A DNA stretch of 64,000 nt from Sphingobacterium spiritivorum (GCF_016725325.1 NZ_CP068083.1:1674001-1738000), one strand, 5' to 3'; numbered from the stretch's first letter, positions 1 through 8,429 are shown. The notes: generated from the letters alone by a model not told the origin. Translations and numbers: made by a program.

Positions 1-535
1 CCTCGGAAAACGGCTCTCTTCCATTATTATCCAGCTCGATTCCCAAAGAAACCGAATTCATATCTGTAACAGATCCCCATTTACTTGCTCCTGCATGCCA
101 TCCTCTCAGATAATCATTGAGTAACTGGTAAACCTCACCTTTCTTACCGATCAGATAATGTGCACTCACTTTGGTATGCTCCAGTGTAAATGTACGAAGC
201 GTCTGTTTGAGGCTGTCCTGAGCGGTATGATGGATAATTACATAATTGGGTTTACGGATGTCAAAATGAATTGCTCCTACCCAATCCAGATCCTTACGCA
301 TTCCTTTTTGCTGAAGATCGGCCACTTTATCTACGGCCTTTACTTCCGGAACAGCGCTGTCTGCCGATTCTTTTGCTCCGCTTGGTTGCGGAAGCTCAGC
401 AGTCAGTGTAGATGCAATCTCTTTGACCTGATTCTGGTACTGTTTATTTGTCTTGGCATATTGATTGGTCTTACAAGCTGAAAATCCTATCACCACCACT
501 AAAACTCCAAATACGGCTTGTATGCCTGCTTTCAT
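1..535 (-). CDS. N-acetylmuramoyl-L-alanine amidase lipoprotein (3' end cut off)
   Basis: Only the first 178 codons lie in the window. The protein starts with a lipoprotein signal ending in FSAC (Cys21), then a Gln/Lys-rich linker, then an Amidase_2 (AmpD/PGRP-type) domain with the opening motif YVIIHHTAQ near residue 98; its first His is a typical zinc ligand of the family. Further family features are HYLIGKKGEVYQL and the RGWHAG segment. Members cleave the bond between N-acetylmuramic acid and L-alanine in peptidoglycan; a lipid-anchored periplasmic location is inferred. The ATG overlaps the stop codon of the upstream DUF3078 gene (TAATG), which suggests translational coupling. The C-terminal zinc ligands are outside the window. 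Confidence 0.85.
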   Translation of the reverse strand, partial: MKAGIQAVFGVLVVVIGFSACKTNQYAKTNKQYQNQVKEIASTLTAELPQPSGAKESADSAVPEVKAVDKVADLQQKGMRKDLDWVGAIHFDIRKPNYVIIHHTAQDSLKQTLRTFTLEHTKVSAHYLIGKKGEVYQLLNDYLRGWHAGASKWGSVTDMNSVSLGIELDNNGREPFSE

Positions 536-1578
536 TACCTCGGCAAATTAAATGTAAGACCTAAAGCCAGAGATTCTGAAAACTGCAGTTTCGCTTTCGG
601 GTTTTCAGGAGTAACATCATCGCTGTCATACAGCATTATCCCGTTTAAATTAACATTCACTAATCGTGTAATCTTAGCTGTCAGCCATACATCTAAACGA
701 TGACTGGGATCACCGATCTTCTCATAATTTGCAAACAGATTGTAACGACTCTTCAGATTAAGGTTCTTAGACAGATTCTTATCCAGGTTGGCAGTTATCT
801 GAAATGCAAGATCATTTTTAAAAGTTTTTCCGGCCTTAACACCATACTTCTCCTGGTCTTTAGTGATTGTCTGTCCAGGATACTTGATGGCATATTGTTC
901 TATTGTCAAGGGTTTGATACGATCGTCCAAGACGAAAGTCTGACGGGCAGTACCTGTACCAAATCGTACAGAAAACGTATTATCAGGCTTATACTCCAAA
1001 CCGAAAGATTCCGTAACATAACCCGGAGCCATAAATGCAGAAACAGTTTCTTTTATTCGCTCTACGCCGTCTTTTGTTTCATACGTATAACCTACGTCAA
1101 ATTGGGATTCAAATGTCAAGGAAGTAAAGAGTGACCAGCTTTTAGATAGTTTATAAGACAGCTTATTGTCCCAGAAAATACGGTCATTGTTCTTTTTGGC
1201 CATTTGATCCTTATTCTTCACTTTACCATATCGCAGATCTACCTCCGTAATAAAGTTAAAATCATCTTTATTAAATTCGGATTTATGCCAGGCATTTAGT
1301 CCCAAAGCTAATGAATTGACCCCTCCACCTTTCCAGCTATCACTGAATGAAGCCTGATTAGCGTTAACCCCAAACCGGCTCCAGTGCTTCCAGTAATCTA
1401 CTTCCAGCGCCAATTTAGGAATAGGAACATTGATCGGTTTTATATTTAACTTTTGCTTATCCTGATTATTTGTAATAGAGTCCGGTTTTGCCCGAAGATC
1501 TTTTAAATCAACCTGAGCATGGGCTGTTTTGAAAAGCAGGCCCATCAATAGAAGAAAAGCGTAGTTTTTTATTTTCAT
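535..1578 (-). CDS. DUF3078-type secreted or outer-membrane protein
   Basis: The protein has about 347 residues with a signal peptide (MKIKNYAFLLLMGLLFKTAHA). The body is full of alternating beta-strand segments with aromatic residues, for example WSRFGVNANQASFSDSWKGG and a final strand ending in LPR, as in Bacteroidota DUF3078 proteins, which resemble outer-membrane beta-barrels. I chose the ATG at 1578 because it starts directly at the signal peptide; an in-frame TTG at 1599 would add seven unlikely residues. It lies between a carboxypeptidase-regulatory-like protein and an amidase, with start and stop codons touching, so the three probably form one operon. The function is unknown. Confidence 0.75.
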   Translation of the reverse strand: MKIKNYAFLLLMGLLFKTAHAQVDLKDLRAKPDSITNNQDKQKLNIKPINVPIPKLALEVDYWKHWSRFGVNANQASFSDSWKGGGVNSLALGLNAWHKSEFNKDDFNFITEVDLRYGKVKNKDQMAKKNNDRIFWDNKLSYKLSKSWSLFTSLTFESQFDVGYTYETKDGVERIKETVSAFMAPGYVTESFGLEYKPDNTFSVRFGTGTARQTFVLDDRIKPLTIEQYAIKYPGQTITKDQEKYGVKAGKTFKNDLAFQITANLDKNLSKNLNLKSRYNLFANYEKIGDPSHRLDVWLTAKITRLVNVNLNGIMLYDSDDVTPENPKAKLQFSESLALGLTFNLPR

Positions 1579-1599
1579 AATAGCTGTTTTGTTAAACAA

Positions 1600-2364
1600 T
1601 TATTTATAGGGTGTTATATCTAATGTTACGTCCGGCAGCAAAGGTAAGCGTTTTAATGCAGGATTGCTTATATACTGATCATAACTTGACTGAATATAGG
1701 TTGTCATCTGATATTCTGTTGCCGAAATTACAAAAAAATATGATGGCCGGTACTGTGTCATAAAATCCTTCAACCGCTCATCCTTAAGCCCAGTCACCTT
1801 TACAACCAATGCCTCCGTAAATTTGTAATCGATCATATTCTCTTTATAATCGTTTTCAATGAGGCGTGTCAACCGTTTTGCATTCTTTACTTCTCTGCTG
1901 AAAAGACTGTAAATCGCATTGATACTTACACCTGCTCCTGTTGGTCCGACTGAAAATACACTTCCCGGATCAGCCAGACGGTAAGCCTTATTATAGTTTT
2001 CCCGTTCCTGTTGCAGAATCTCTTCAGGTGTCTTCCTGCCTTTGACAGTTACTTCCTGCAGATAAATTGTTGCCCGCTTCAGATAAAACAGGATCACCGG
2101 GCTGTCTTCTACTTTTACAGTATCTCCGTGAAACCCTTTAGAGGACGCAATAAGTATATCTCCTTTTTTGGCTTTGATCTGAAACTCTCCTTTTGAATTA
2201 TTAAAAACCTCGCCACCACCAGTCACATTCCTGATATTCACCTTCGCAATCCTTTGCTTGGTGTCCATATCAAAAACTATTCCTTCTATTTGCTTTTGTG
2301 CAAAAAGAGGCGTGATTTTCCCGAGAAATAAAATAAAAAAAAGAATATAAAGGCGCGTTCTCAC
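1600..2364 (-). CDS. Secreted carboxypeptidase-regulatory-like domain protein
   Basis: The protein has 254 residues and starts with GTG. A signal peptide (ending near PLFAQ) is followed by a CarboxypepD_reg-like beta-sandwich at about residues 25-105, seen as IEGIVFDMDTKQRIAKVNI and the later GRKTPEE. Such domains occur at the N-terminus of TonB-dependent receptors, but no receptor barrel follows here; the remaining 150 residues are mixed alpha/beta with no family I recognise. The gene is first of a likely three-gene operon with the DUF3078 and amidase genes. The GTG start is supported because the signal peptide begins immediately after it. The role at the cell surface or periplasm is unknown. 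Confidence 0.7.
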   Translation of the reverse strand: MRTRLYILFFILFLGKITPLFAQKQIEGIVFDMDTKQRIAKVNIRNVTGGGEVFNNSKGEFQIKAKKGDILIASSKGFHGDTVKVEDSPVILFYLKRATIYLQEVTVKGRKTPEEILQQERENYNKAYRLADPGSVFSVGPTGAGVSINAIYSLFSREVKNAKRLTRLIENDYKENMIDYKFTEALVVKVTGLKDERLKDFMTQYRPSYFFVISATEYQMTTYIQSSYDQYISNPALKRLPLLPDVTLDITPYK

Positions 2365-2428
2365 AAGGTAAAACTACATTATCGAACGCTAATTGTGAAA
2401 TATTTAACAACTTTTCACTGTTTGCAAA

Positions 2429-3274
2429 CTATTTTGAAATCACAAGCAATTGCCCTATAGAAACATCATCAGCAGTCAATCCATTCAGTTGCTTTATCTG
2501 TTCTACAGACACATTATACATTTTACTGAGGGCATATAATGTCTCCTTTGCTTTGACTTCATGAATACGCATCGCCACAGGACTTTTTATCTGTTCAGGT
2601 ACCACCGCTGCGGGTTCCTGTACAATACGTTGTTCTATTACTTTGTCCACGACTTCCTCACGCTTTTCTTTTTCCACATAAGTCTCGGAGCGGTCGTAGC
2701 GATACAACTCATACCTTTCGATCATATCAATCAGGAGTTCGGCATAGCGTGGATTTGTAGCATAACCAGCAGATTTCAGTCCTTTTGCCCAACCTTTATA
2801 GTCGTTCTTATCCAGCAGGAAAAGCTTCTCGTATCGTTTTCTTAATAAAAATTGAGAGTGATCTTTAAAAGATTGGTCCGGATTATCATATACGCGGAAA
2901 CAGTCATTTTCGTTATCATCCGGACGGTTGACACTTCTGCCGTTCCAAACGCCGCCGCACTTGATACCGAAGTGATTATTTGCTTCTCTAGCAAGATAGC
3001 TATTCCCGCTTCCGGATTCGAGTAATGCCTGCGCCAATTTTATACTGGCCGGAATCCCGTATTTATTCATTTCTGAAATAGCAACACCTTTATAACGTTC
3101 AATATAGCTCAATCCGGACATACTGGTCGCTCCTTTGCCGGAGGAAGTCTGGCTGCCCTGATTTCCTTTTGAAACAGAGGTTCCATTTTTGCCCTGTAAA
3201 ACGGTGTGCCTTTTACTTGAACATGATGATGCGACCAGCATAACCATGATGGACAAATAGAAAATCTTTTTCAT
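2429..3274 (-). CDS. Glucosaminidase (GH73-type) lipoprotein with C-terminal LysM
   Basis: This 281-residue protein has a lipoprotein signal (ASSC, Cys18), a Ser/Gly-rich linker, a FlgJ/GH73-type glucosaminidase domain at about residues 55-195, and a LysM peptidoglycan-binding module at about 233-281 (HEVKAKETLYALSKMYNVS). In the glucosaminidase domain the segment ALLESGSGNSYLA contains the expected catalytic Glu, followed by NNHFGIKC. The family cuts beta-1,4 bonds of peptidoglycan next to N-acetylglucosamine. Its neighbour at 3330-3899 is a shorter paralogue in the same direction, pointing to a tandem duplication. The lipid anchor and LysM suggest a cell-wall-facing periplasmic enzyme. Confidence 0.88.
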   Translation of the reverse strand: MKKIFYLSIMVMLVASSCSSKRHTVLQGKNGTSVSKGNQGSQTSSGKGATSMSGLSYIERYKGVAISEMNKYGIPASIKLAQALLESGSGNSYLAREANNHFGIKCGGVWNGRSVNRPDDNENDCFRVYDNPDQSFKDHSQFLLRKRYEKLFLLDKNDYKGWAKGLKSAGYATNPRYAELLIDMIERYELYRYDRSETYVEKEKREEVVDKVIEQRIVQEPAAVVPEQIKSPVAMRIHEVKAKETLYALSKMYNVSVEQIKQLNGLTADDVSIGQLLVISK

Positions 3275-3329
3275 TGAATACTATAGAGTTTTACCTTGTT
3301 ATAAAATGCAATAATACTGAAAAAAAAGC

Positions 3330-3899
3330 TTATCTCAATTTTGAGGATGTTCCTTGTGAAACATCAGCATCTAATCTGTTGGCAATACGGGATTTATTAT
3401 CTGAAACCGGAGTATCCAGTTCGTCCAATCCATATCTTTTGATCATACCCAACACCTGAGATTTCCAGCTTTTACTGTGTGAATATCCGGATCTTGCGAT
3501 TCCGTTTATCCATTGCTGATAATCGTCTGAGTCGTATTTGTCAAAAAGTTTTTGAGTGGAAGTCCTTCGCTTTAGTAAGGCAACGAAGTCATGATATGAA
3601 TCTAAAATAGAAGAATAGCCTTTGTAGGATGACCGGATGGTCTTGCTATTGTTCTTGCCTTTAATTCCGAAATGATTATTCAGGTTTTTGGCGACTTTGC
3701 TATTTCCATTTGCACTCTCATGCATTGCAATAGCTAAAATAACGGAGGCGGGAACACCCTGTTCGCGGCTCAGACGTTGTGCGATCTGCTTGTGCTCTTC
3801 GACATAAGATGTCGGAGAAAATTTCTGTGCAAAAGTAGTTATACTTAAAAAACACAAAAACAACACAAGAAGAACCTTCTTAAAGTTTTTTTCTTGCAT
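3330..3899 (-). CDS. Secreted glucosaminidase (GH73-type), paralogue of next gene
   Basis: The protein has 189 residues, a signal peptide ending in TTFAQ, and a single glucosaminidase domain. AMHESANGNSKVAKNLNNHF carries the putative catalytic Glu and is followed by FGIKG, matching the homologous region of the lipoprotein encoded at 2429-3274. It lacks the LysM module and the lipobox, so it is probably soluble in the periplasm or exported. The two genes are 55 bases apart and co-oriented. A role in peptidoglycan turnover is inferred from the family. Confidence 0.85.
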   Translation of the reverse strand: MQEKNFKKVLLVLFLCFLSITTFAQKFSPTSYVEEHKQIAQRLSREQGVPASVILAIAMHESANGNSKVAKNLNNHFGIKGKNNSKTIRSSYKGYSSILDSYHDFVALLKRRTSTQKLFDKYDSDDYQQWINGIARSGYSHSKSWKSQVLGMIKRYGLDELDTPVSDNKSRIANRLDADVSQGTSSKLR

Positions 3900-3921
3900 A
3901 ATAAATCATTTAGTCCACAAA

Positions 3922-4557
3922 TCACTTTTTGCGTAATACAAAAAGCCCATCCCGAATAGGTAGAATTAATTTGTCTACCCGTTGATCTTTTGCTAACTGC
4001 TCGTTCAACTCGAGAATTTGTTTCGTTTGATTGTCCGGATCCTCCTGCAACACTTTTCCCTTCCATAAAACATTGTCGATCATAATAAGTCCTCCGGACG
4101 GAACCCGATCAACCAGTAATTCATAATACTGAAGATTTCTCTTTTTGTCAGCATCTATAAATATCAGGTCAAAATCTCCTGATATCTCTTTTATCACTTC
4201 CAGCGCGTCTCCGATATGATACCGGATCTGCTCCTTATATGATGATTCATCAAAATATCCCTGCACACGTTCTTCCTGCTCTGCATTGATATCAATTGTA
4301 TGGATTTCACCATCTTTACTGAGCCCTTCAGCCAGACAAAGAGTAGCATATCCTGTAAATGTACCAATCTCCAAAATACGTCTCGGCCTTGCCATTTTAC
4401 TCAAAAAAGAAAGTACTCTTCCCTGATAATGACCCGACAACATATGAGGCATAGTTTCCCGTAAATAGGTCTCTCTGTTGATCCTTTTTAGTAACGCAGA
4501 TTCTGCGTCACAAGTATGTTCTAAGTACGTATTTAACAGTTCTTCTGACTGATACAT
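3922..4557 (-). CDS. Class I SAM-dependent O-methyltransferase (CCoAOMT-like)
   Basis: This 211-residue protein belongs to the Methyltransf_3 (catechol/caffeoyl-CoA O-methyltransferase-like) family. The SAM-binding motif ILEIGTFTGYATLCLAEGL starts near residue 60, the metal-binding region DLIFIDADKKRNLQYYELL near 130, and MIDNVLWKGKV near 160. The length is normal for bacterial members, which methylate catechol-type hydroxyls using a divalent metal; the natural substrate here is unknown. A very good Bacteroidota promoter (4563-4593) lies directly upstream, with its -7 box ending only five bases before the ATG. The gene is followed by the glucosaminidase genes in the same direction. Confidence 0.9.
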   Translation of the reverse strand: MYQSEELLNTYLEHTCDAESALLKRINRETYLRETMPHMLSGHYQGRVLSFLSKMARPRRILEIGTFTGYATLCLAEGLSKDGEIHTIDINAEQEERVQGYFDESSYKEQIRYHIGDALEVIKEISGDFDLIFIDADKKRNLQYYELLVDRVPSGGLIMIDNVLWKGKVLQEDPDNQTKQILELNEQLAKDQRVDKLILPIRDGLFVLRKK

Positions 4558-4562
4558 GGATG

Positions 4563-4593
4563 CAAATGTAAATAAGGCTTTTGTAAATACAAA
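4563..4593 (-). promoter_or_regulatory. Bacteroidota promoter for the O-methyltransferase gene
   Basis: On the minus strand a -33 box TTTG (plus-strand CAAA at 4590-4593) is followed after 19 bases by TACATTTG (plus-strand 4563-4570), an exact fit to TTTG-N19-TAnnTTTG. The -7 box ends five bases before the ATG at 4557, so the transcript probably has almost no leader. Confidence 0.75.
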
Positions 4594-4704
4594 AACAAAA
4601 AATCATATCTCACTAAAAATCAAGACATTACTTTATTTCGTTCGTCACAAAGCAAAATAATGTCTGGATTCAGTAATTCTTAATAAAAGCGGGGATTTCT
4701 TAGA

Positions 4705-5337
4705 TTAAACCAGATTGGCGGTAATTAATCTCAAAAATTCGGACCGTGTCACATCGTTTTGAAATGCACCGGTAAATGCGGATGTCGTTGTAACAGAATT
4801 TTGTTTCTGCACACCGCGCATAGCCATACACATATGCTTACATTCCATCACCACAGCTACACCTTGAGCACCAAGTGTCTCCTGAATACAATCCCGGATT
4901 TCATTGGTAAGACGCTCCTGTACCTGCAGACGTCTGGCAAAAATATCCACGACTCTCGGTATTTTACTCAGACCCACAATATGCCCGTTAGGAATATAGG
5001 CCACATGCGCCTTTCCAAAGAAAGGAAGCATATGATGCTCACAAAGCGAGTATACTTCTATATCTTTTACCACAACCATCTGACTGTAGTCTTCTTCAAA
5101 CATAGCACCTTTCAATACAGCCGCCGGATCCAGATCATATCCGTGTGTGAGATACTTCAATGCTTTTGCAACACGCTCTGGTGTCTTTAACAGTCCCTCT
5201 CGTGCGGGATCTTCGCCCAGAGCCTGCAGAATATCGGTATAATGAGTAGCTATTCTGTCAACATGCACTGGATTATACTTGTCGATTTTAACGTAGCCAT
5301 TCATCTCTTCATGATCTAAACTTGAAGGGTTGCTCAT
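4705..5337 (-). CDS. folE: GTP cyclohydrolase I
   Basis: FolE converts GTP to 7,8-dihydroneopterin triphosphate, the first step of folate, queuosine and biopterin synthesis. The protein has 210 residues from the ATG at 5337; an in-frame TTG two codons earlier is less likely. Diagnostic motifs are [20 protein letters not shown] (zinc Cys and catalytic His), GLSKIPRVV and [11 protein letters not shown] (second zinc Cys). It lies 22 bases downstream of a 6-pyruvoyl-tetrahydropterin synthase-like gene in the same direction, so product and consumer enzyme of dihydroneopterin triphosphate are probably co-transcribed. Confidence 0.96.
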   Translation of the reverse strand: MSNPSSLDHEEMNGYVKIDKYNPVHVDRIATHYTDILQALGEDPAREGLLKTPERVAKALKYLTHGYDLDPAAVLKGAMFEEDYSQMVVVKDIEVYSLCEHHMLPFFGKAHVAYIPNGHIVGLSKIPRVVDIFARRLQVQERLTNEIRDCIQETLGAQGVAVVMECKHMCMAMRGVQKQNSVTTTSAFTGAFQNDVTRSEFLRLITANLV

Positions 5338-5359
5338 GATCAAATTTTATTTTTAAGAT

Positions 5360-5773
5360 TTAATTGCCGAAATATTCGACATAGTTGTTTTCTGTTTCTA
5401 CTAATTTCACACTATGAAGGATTACATTCTCCTGCTCAAAAAGAGGCTTTAATACATTAAAGATCTCAATAGCGATATATTCCGTCGAAGCCAGTTTGCC
5501 TTTCATAAAGTCTACATCAAGGTTCACATTGCGGTGATCCAGCTTTTCGATAATATGATGCAATATGATTTCCTTCATTTTTTTTAAATCGATCAGGAAA
5601 CCGGTCTCCGGATTTACCTCTCCCTTGACTGTCACAAACAACACATAGTTGTGTCCGTGCCAATTGGGGTTGCTACATTTTCCAAAGACATTTTCATTCT
5701 GCTCTGATGACCAGTCCTCTCGGTAAAGTTTGTGCGCAGCACTGAAACGCTCGCGTCGAGTAATAAAAATCAT
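5360..5773 (-). CDS. 6-pyruvoyl-tetrahydropterin synthase / QueD family protein
   Basis: The protein has 137 residues from ATG 5773, chosen because family members begin at the strand leading to RFSAAHKL. The zinc histidines are in SAAH and HGHNY, and the motif FGKCSNPNWHGHNY retains the catalytic Cys. This motif and LDHRNVNLDV resemble the animal-type pyruvoyl-tetrahydropterin synthase more than E. coli QueD (CGRLHGH). It acts on dihydroneopterin triphosphate made by the adjacent FolE, giving either 6-carboxy-tetrahydropterin (queuosine) or 6-pyruvoyl-tetrahydropterin. Which one is made cannot be decided from this sequence; no queC/queE/queF is nearby. A -7 box TATCTTTG (minus strand, 5781-5788) sits seven bases upstream of the ATG. 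Confidence 0.88.
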   Translation of the reverse strand: MIFITRRERFSAAHKLYREDWSSEQNENVFGKCSNPNWHGHNYVLFVTVKGEVNPETGFLIDLKKMKEIILHHIIEKLDHRNVNLDVDFMKGKLASTEYIAIEIFNVLKPLFEQENVILHSVKLVETENNYVEYFGN

Positions 5774-5847
5774 AATGCTGCAAAGATACTGCTTTACGGT
5801 TAGATTTGAGTAAATATTAGTATTATTGTGGGACAACGCTTGCTCGT

Positions 5848-6465
5848 ATGAAGACACTTATTGTTGCTGCTACATCCTTTGAAATTCAACCCTTTCTGGA
5901 AAAAAAACAGGATTATCCATCCTGTGAGATCCTAATCACAGGGGTGGGCATGACCAATACGGCCTATCAGCTCGGGAAACACCTGGTCAGCAATCCTTAT
6001 GATCTGATTATTAACGTCGGAATAGCCGGATCTTTTGACAAAAATCTGATGATAGGAGAGGTACTGCTGATCACAGAAGATCGCTTTTCAGAATTGGGTG
6101 CTGAAGACGGAGAGACATTTCTTCCCATAGAAACACTCGGATTTGGCCAATCTGTTTATATTGCAACACCCCCTCCTGGCTGGAACACCCGTCTTGACTC
6201 TTATAAAAAATGTACCGCAATTACAGTCAATAAAGTACATGGTCATGAACAGACAATTGAAGATGTCAAAAGGCTGTTTCCTTCTGTCTCTTTAGAATCT
6301 ATGGAAGGAGCGGCTGTATTCATGGCTGCCGGAGAAGAAAACATCCCTGTGATTCAGCTTCGAAGCATTTCAAACTATGTGGAAAGGCGCAACAGAGAGA
6401 ACTGGAATATTTCGCTGGCAATCAAAAATTTGAACGTCCAACTTTTAGATCTTTTATCCAAATAG
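5848..6465 (+). CDS. mqnB: Futalosine hydrolase
   Basis: This 205-residue protein is of the nucleoside phosphorylase/hydrolase fold. Visible motifs are ITGVGMTNTAYQLG near residue 30, NVGIAGSFD near 56, and the ribose/base-binding SLESMEGAAVFMAA near 148. The pattern and length fit MqnB, which removes hypoxanthine from futalosine in the alternative menaquinone pathway. Support comes from mqnD (1,4-dihydroxy-6-naphthoate synthase) elsewhere in the window at 54232. It is transcribed divergently from the FolE/PTPS pair, with 74 bases between start codons. An MTA/SAH nucleosidase is the alternative reading but is less likely given mqnD. Confidence 0.86.
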   Translation: MKTLIVAATSFEIQPFLEKKQDYPSCEILITGVGMTNTAYQLGKHLVSNPYDLIINVGIAGSFDKNLMIGEVLLITEDRFSELGAEDGETFLPIETLGFGQSVYIATPPPGWNTRLDSYKKCTAITVNKVHGHEQTIEDVKRLFPSVSLESMEGAAVFMAAGEENIPVIQLRSISNYVERRNRENWNISLAIKNLNVQLLDLLSK

Positions 6466-6612
6466 GTTTTATTTCTTGTTAATATTGCCATATCAGTCTC
6501 CTTTTTTTATCAAAAATGAAGTAAAGTCATATAATTTTGACAGCCGGAACCTTCAAAATATCAATAAATAATAGTAGTTTTGCGTATTAGAATTTGACAC
6601 TATTTACAACTG

Positions 6613-7599
6613 ATGAGAGAAATACAATTCAGAGAAGCACTTCGCGAAGCCTTAAGCGAAGAAATGCGTAAAGACGAAAAAATATTTTTAATGGGCGAGG
6701 AAGTTGCAGAATACAACGGAGCCTATAAAGTAAGTCAAGGTATGCTTGACGAATTCGGACCAAAACGCGTTATAGATACTCCAATCGCAGAGCTTGGTTT
6801 TGCCGGAATCGGTGTTGGAGCAGCAATGAACGGCCTTAAGCCTATTGTTGAGTTTATGACATTCAACTTTTCACTGGTAGCAATTGACCAGGTGATCAAC
6901 GCTGCAGCCAAAATTCACTCGATGAGTGGTGGACAGTTTTCCATCCCTATTGTATTCCGTGGCCCTACAGGTAATGCCGGTCAGTTAGGTGCACAGCACT
7001 CTCAAAACTTTGAGAACTGGTATGCTAATACACCAGGATTGAAAGTTGTCGTTCCCTCTAACCCTTATGATGCAAAAGGACTTTTGAAATCAGCTATCAT
7101 TGATCCGGATCCTGTTATCTTCATGGAATCAGAGGTAATGTACGGCGATAAAGGTCCTGTTCCTGAGGAAGAATACTACCTGGAAATCGGCAAAGCAAAT
7201 GTCGTAAAAGAAGGTACTGATGTAACTGTTGTTTCATTCGGTAAAATGATTCCTCGTGTTGTTCTTCCGGCTATCGAAGAATTGACAAAAGAAGGTGTAA
7301 ATGTTGAATTGATCGACTTACGTTCTGTACGTCCTATCGATTATGCAACTATCGTTGAATCTGTTAAGAAAACAAACCGTTTGGTTATTGTTGAAGAAGC
7401 ATGGCCTCTGGCCTCTATCTCTTCAGAGATAACATACAAAGTACAACGTGATGCTTTCGATTACTTAGATGCTCCTGTAACTCGTGTTACAGCGGCAGAT
7501 GTACCTCTTCCATATGCGCCTACATTAGTAGAAGCAGCTTTACCAAGTGTAGCTAAAGTGGTAAAAGCAGTAAAAGAAGTTGCTTACTTAAAGAAATAA
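6613..7599 (+). CDS. pdhB: Pyruvate dehydrogenase E1 component, beta subunit
   Basis: With the alpha subunit, this 328-residue protein forms the thiamine-diphosphate-dependent E1 that decarboxylates pyruvate and acetylates lipoyl-E2. It has a transketolase-like pyrimidine-binding domain (about residues 3-178, with RVIDTPIAELGFAGIGVGAA and FRGPTGNAGQLGAQHSQ) and a C-terminal transketolase domain (about 195-320, with LIDLRSVRPID and VEEAWPLASI). The length is normal. The alpha and E2 genes are not adjacent, so the complex is encoded at separate loci. A -7-like TAGTTTTG box is at 6575-6582 and a clear terminator follows at 7621-7653. Confidence 0.93.
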   Translation: MREIQFREALREALSEEMRKDEKIFLMGEEVAEYNGAYKVSQGMLDEFGPKRVIDTPIAELGFAGIGVGAAMNGLKPIVEFMTFNFSLVAIDQVINAAAKIHSMSGGQFSIPIVFRGPTGNAGQLGAQHSQNFENWYANTPGLKVVVPSNPYDAKGLLKSAIIDPDPVIFMESEVMYGDKGPVPEEEYYLEIGKANVVKEGTDVTVVSFGKMIPRVVLPAIEELTKEGVNVELIDLRSVRPIDYATIVESVKKTNRLVIVEEAWPLASISSEITYKVQRDAFDYLDAPVTRVTAADVPLPYAPTLVEAALPSVAKVVKAVKEVAYLKK

Positions 7600-7620
7600 G
7601 TTATCTTATTATAAATTCAG

Positions 7621-7653
7621 GAAAGCCTCTCAGTGATGAGGGGCTTTCTTTTT
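7621..7653 (+). terminator. Rho-independent terminator after pdhB
   Basis: GAAAGCCTCTCA (7621-7632) pairs with TGAGGGGCTTTC (7637-7648) around a GTGA loop, with one G-U pair, and is followed by a run of T. Confidence 0.85.
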
Positions 7654-7676
7654 GACCACTTACTTAAATTCCTTTT

Positions 7677-8429
7677 ATGAAAAAACACGCATTAGGCCTG
7701 CTTATCTTAATAGGCCTAACCTTGACCACTCAGGCACAACAAGCCGTTACTTTAAAAATTAAACCATCCCTTAACAAACCATCGATAGTCAAAATGGAGG
7801 TCAAGACAGATGTGGACGGACCTCAAAGTGTATTAATGAATATGTCCATGAAAATGGAAATGACACCAAAAAGTATAGAAGGGGAAAAGATTACTATTGA
7901 AACCCTTACCAAAACGATAAAAGCTGAAATCAATGCAGATATGATGACGCTGAATTACGATTCGGAAAAAGAATCCACTGACGAAATGGGAAAAATGCTG
8001 AGTGAACAGTTTGCACCTATACTTGACAAAACAATTACGACTGTAATGACAAACTCAGGAAAAGTGCTGGATGTATCCTTTCCGACAGAACTGGGACAAA
8101 GCATAGATAAAAACTCTTTTAATAATATGGCAACAGCCTTGCCCGATCATCCTGTAAAACCAGGAGATACATGGGATAGTGAAATAGAAAAAGGAGAACT
8201 TGTTCCGAAAATCACAACGAAATCAACATTTAAAGAAATATCGGATAGTGGCTACGTTATTGATATTGCAGGAAATGTATTCGGGGATGATGACTCTCAG
8301 ATAGGAACGATAACCGGAAACTATATCTTAGATAAAACCACTAATCTGACCAAAAGTTATATCCTGACAACAAGACTTGAAGTACAGGGGACAAAAGTGA
8401 CTACGGAAGTCACTATGAATACCTTATAA
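7677..8429 (+). CDS. Secreted DUF6263-like protein
   Basis: This 250-residue protein has a signal peptide (MKKHALGLLILIGLTLTTQAQ) and a body of amphipathic beta strands, including KPGDTWDSEIEKG near residue 160, a pattern common in Bacteroidota periplasmic proteins of the DUF6263 type. No enzyme motif is visible; these proteins resemble beta-sandwich or lipid-binding folds, but their function is unknown. The gene is monocistronic, lying between the terminator of pdhB and its own strong terminator at 8430-8469. The family assignment is by general resemblance and is moderately sure. Confidence 0.6.
   Translation: MKKHALGLLILIGLTLTTQAQQAVTLKIKPSLNKPSIVKMEVKTDVDGPQSVLMNMSMKMEMTPKSIEGEKITIETLTKTIKAEINADMMTLNYDSEKESTDEMGKMLSEQFAPILDKTITTVMTNSGKVLDVSFPTELGQSIDKNSFNNMATALPDHPVKPGDTWDSEIEKGELVPKITTKSTFKEISDSGYVIDIAGNVFGDDDSQIGTITGNYILDKTTNLTKSYILTTRLEVQGTKVTTEVTMNTL

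Noticed and set aside
700..1134. Open frame antisense to the DUF3078 gene
   Set aside because: It is the complementary strand of a well-supported secreted protein, with no recognisable protein features.
3845..4066. Open frame spanning the gap between the glucosaminidase and the methyltransferase
   Set aside because: It overlaps the 3' end of the methyltransferase gene in another frame and has no family similarity.
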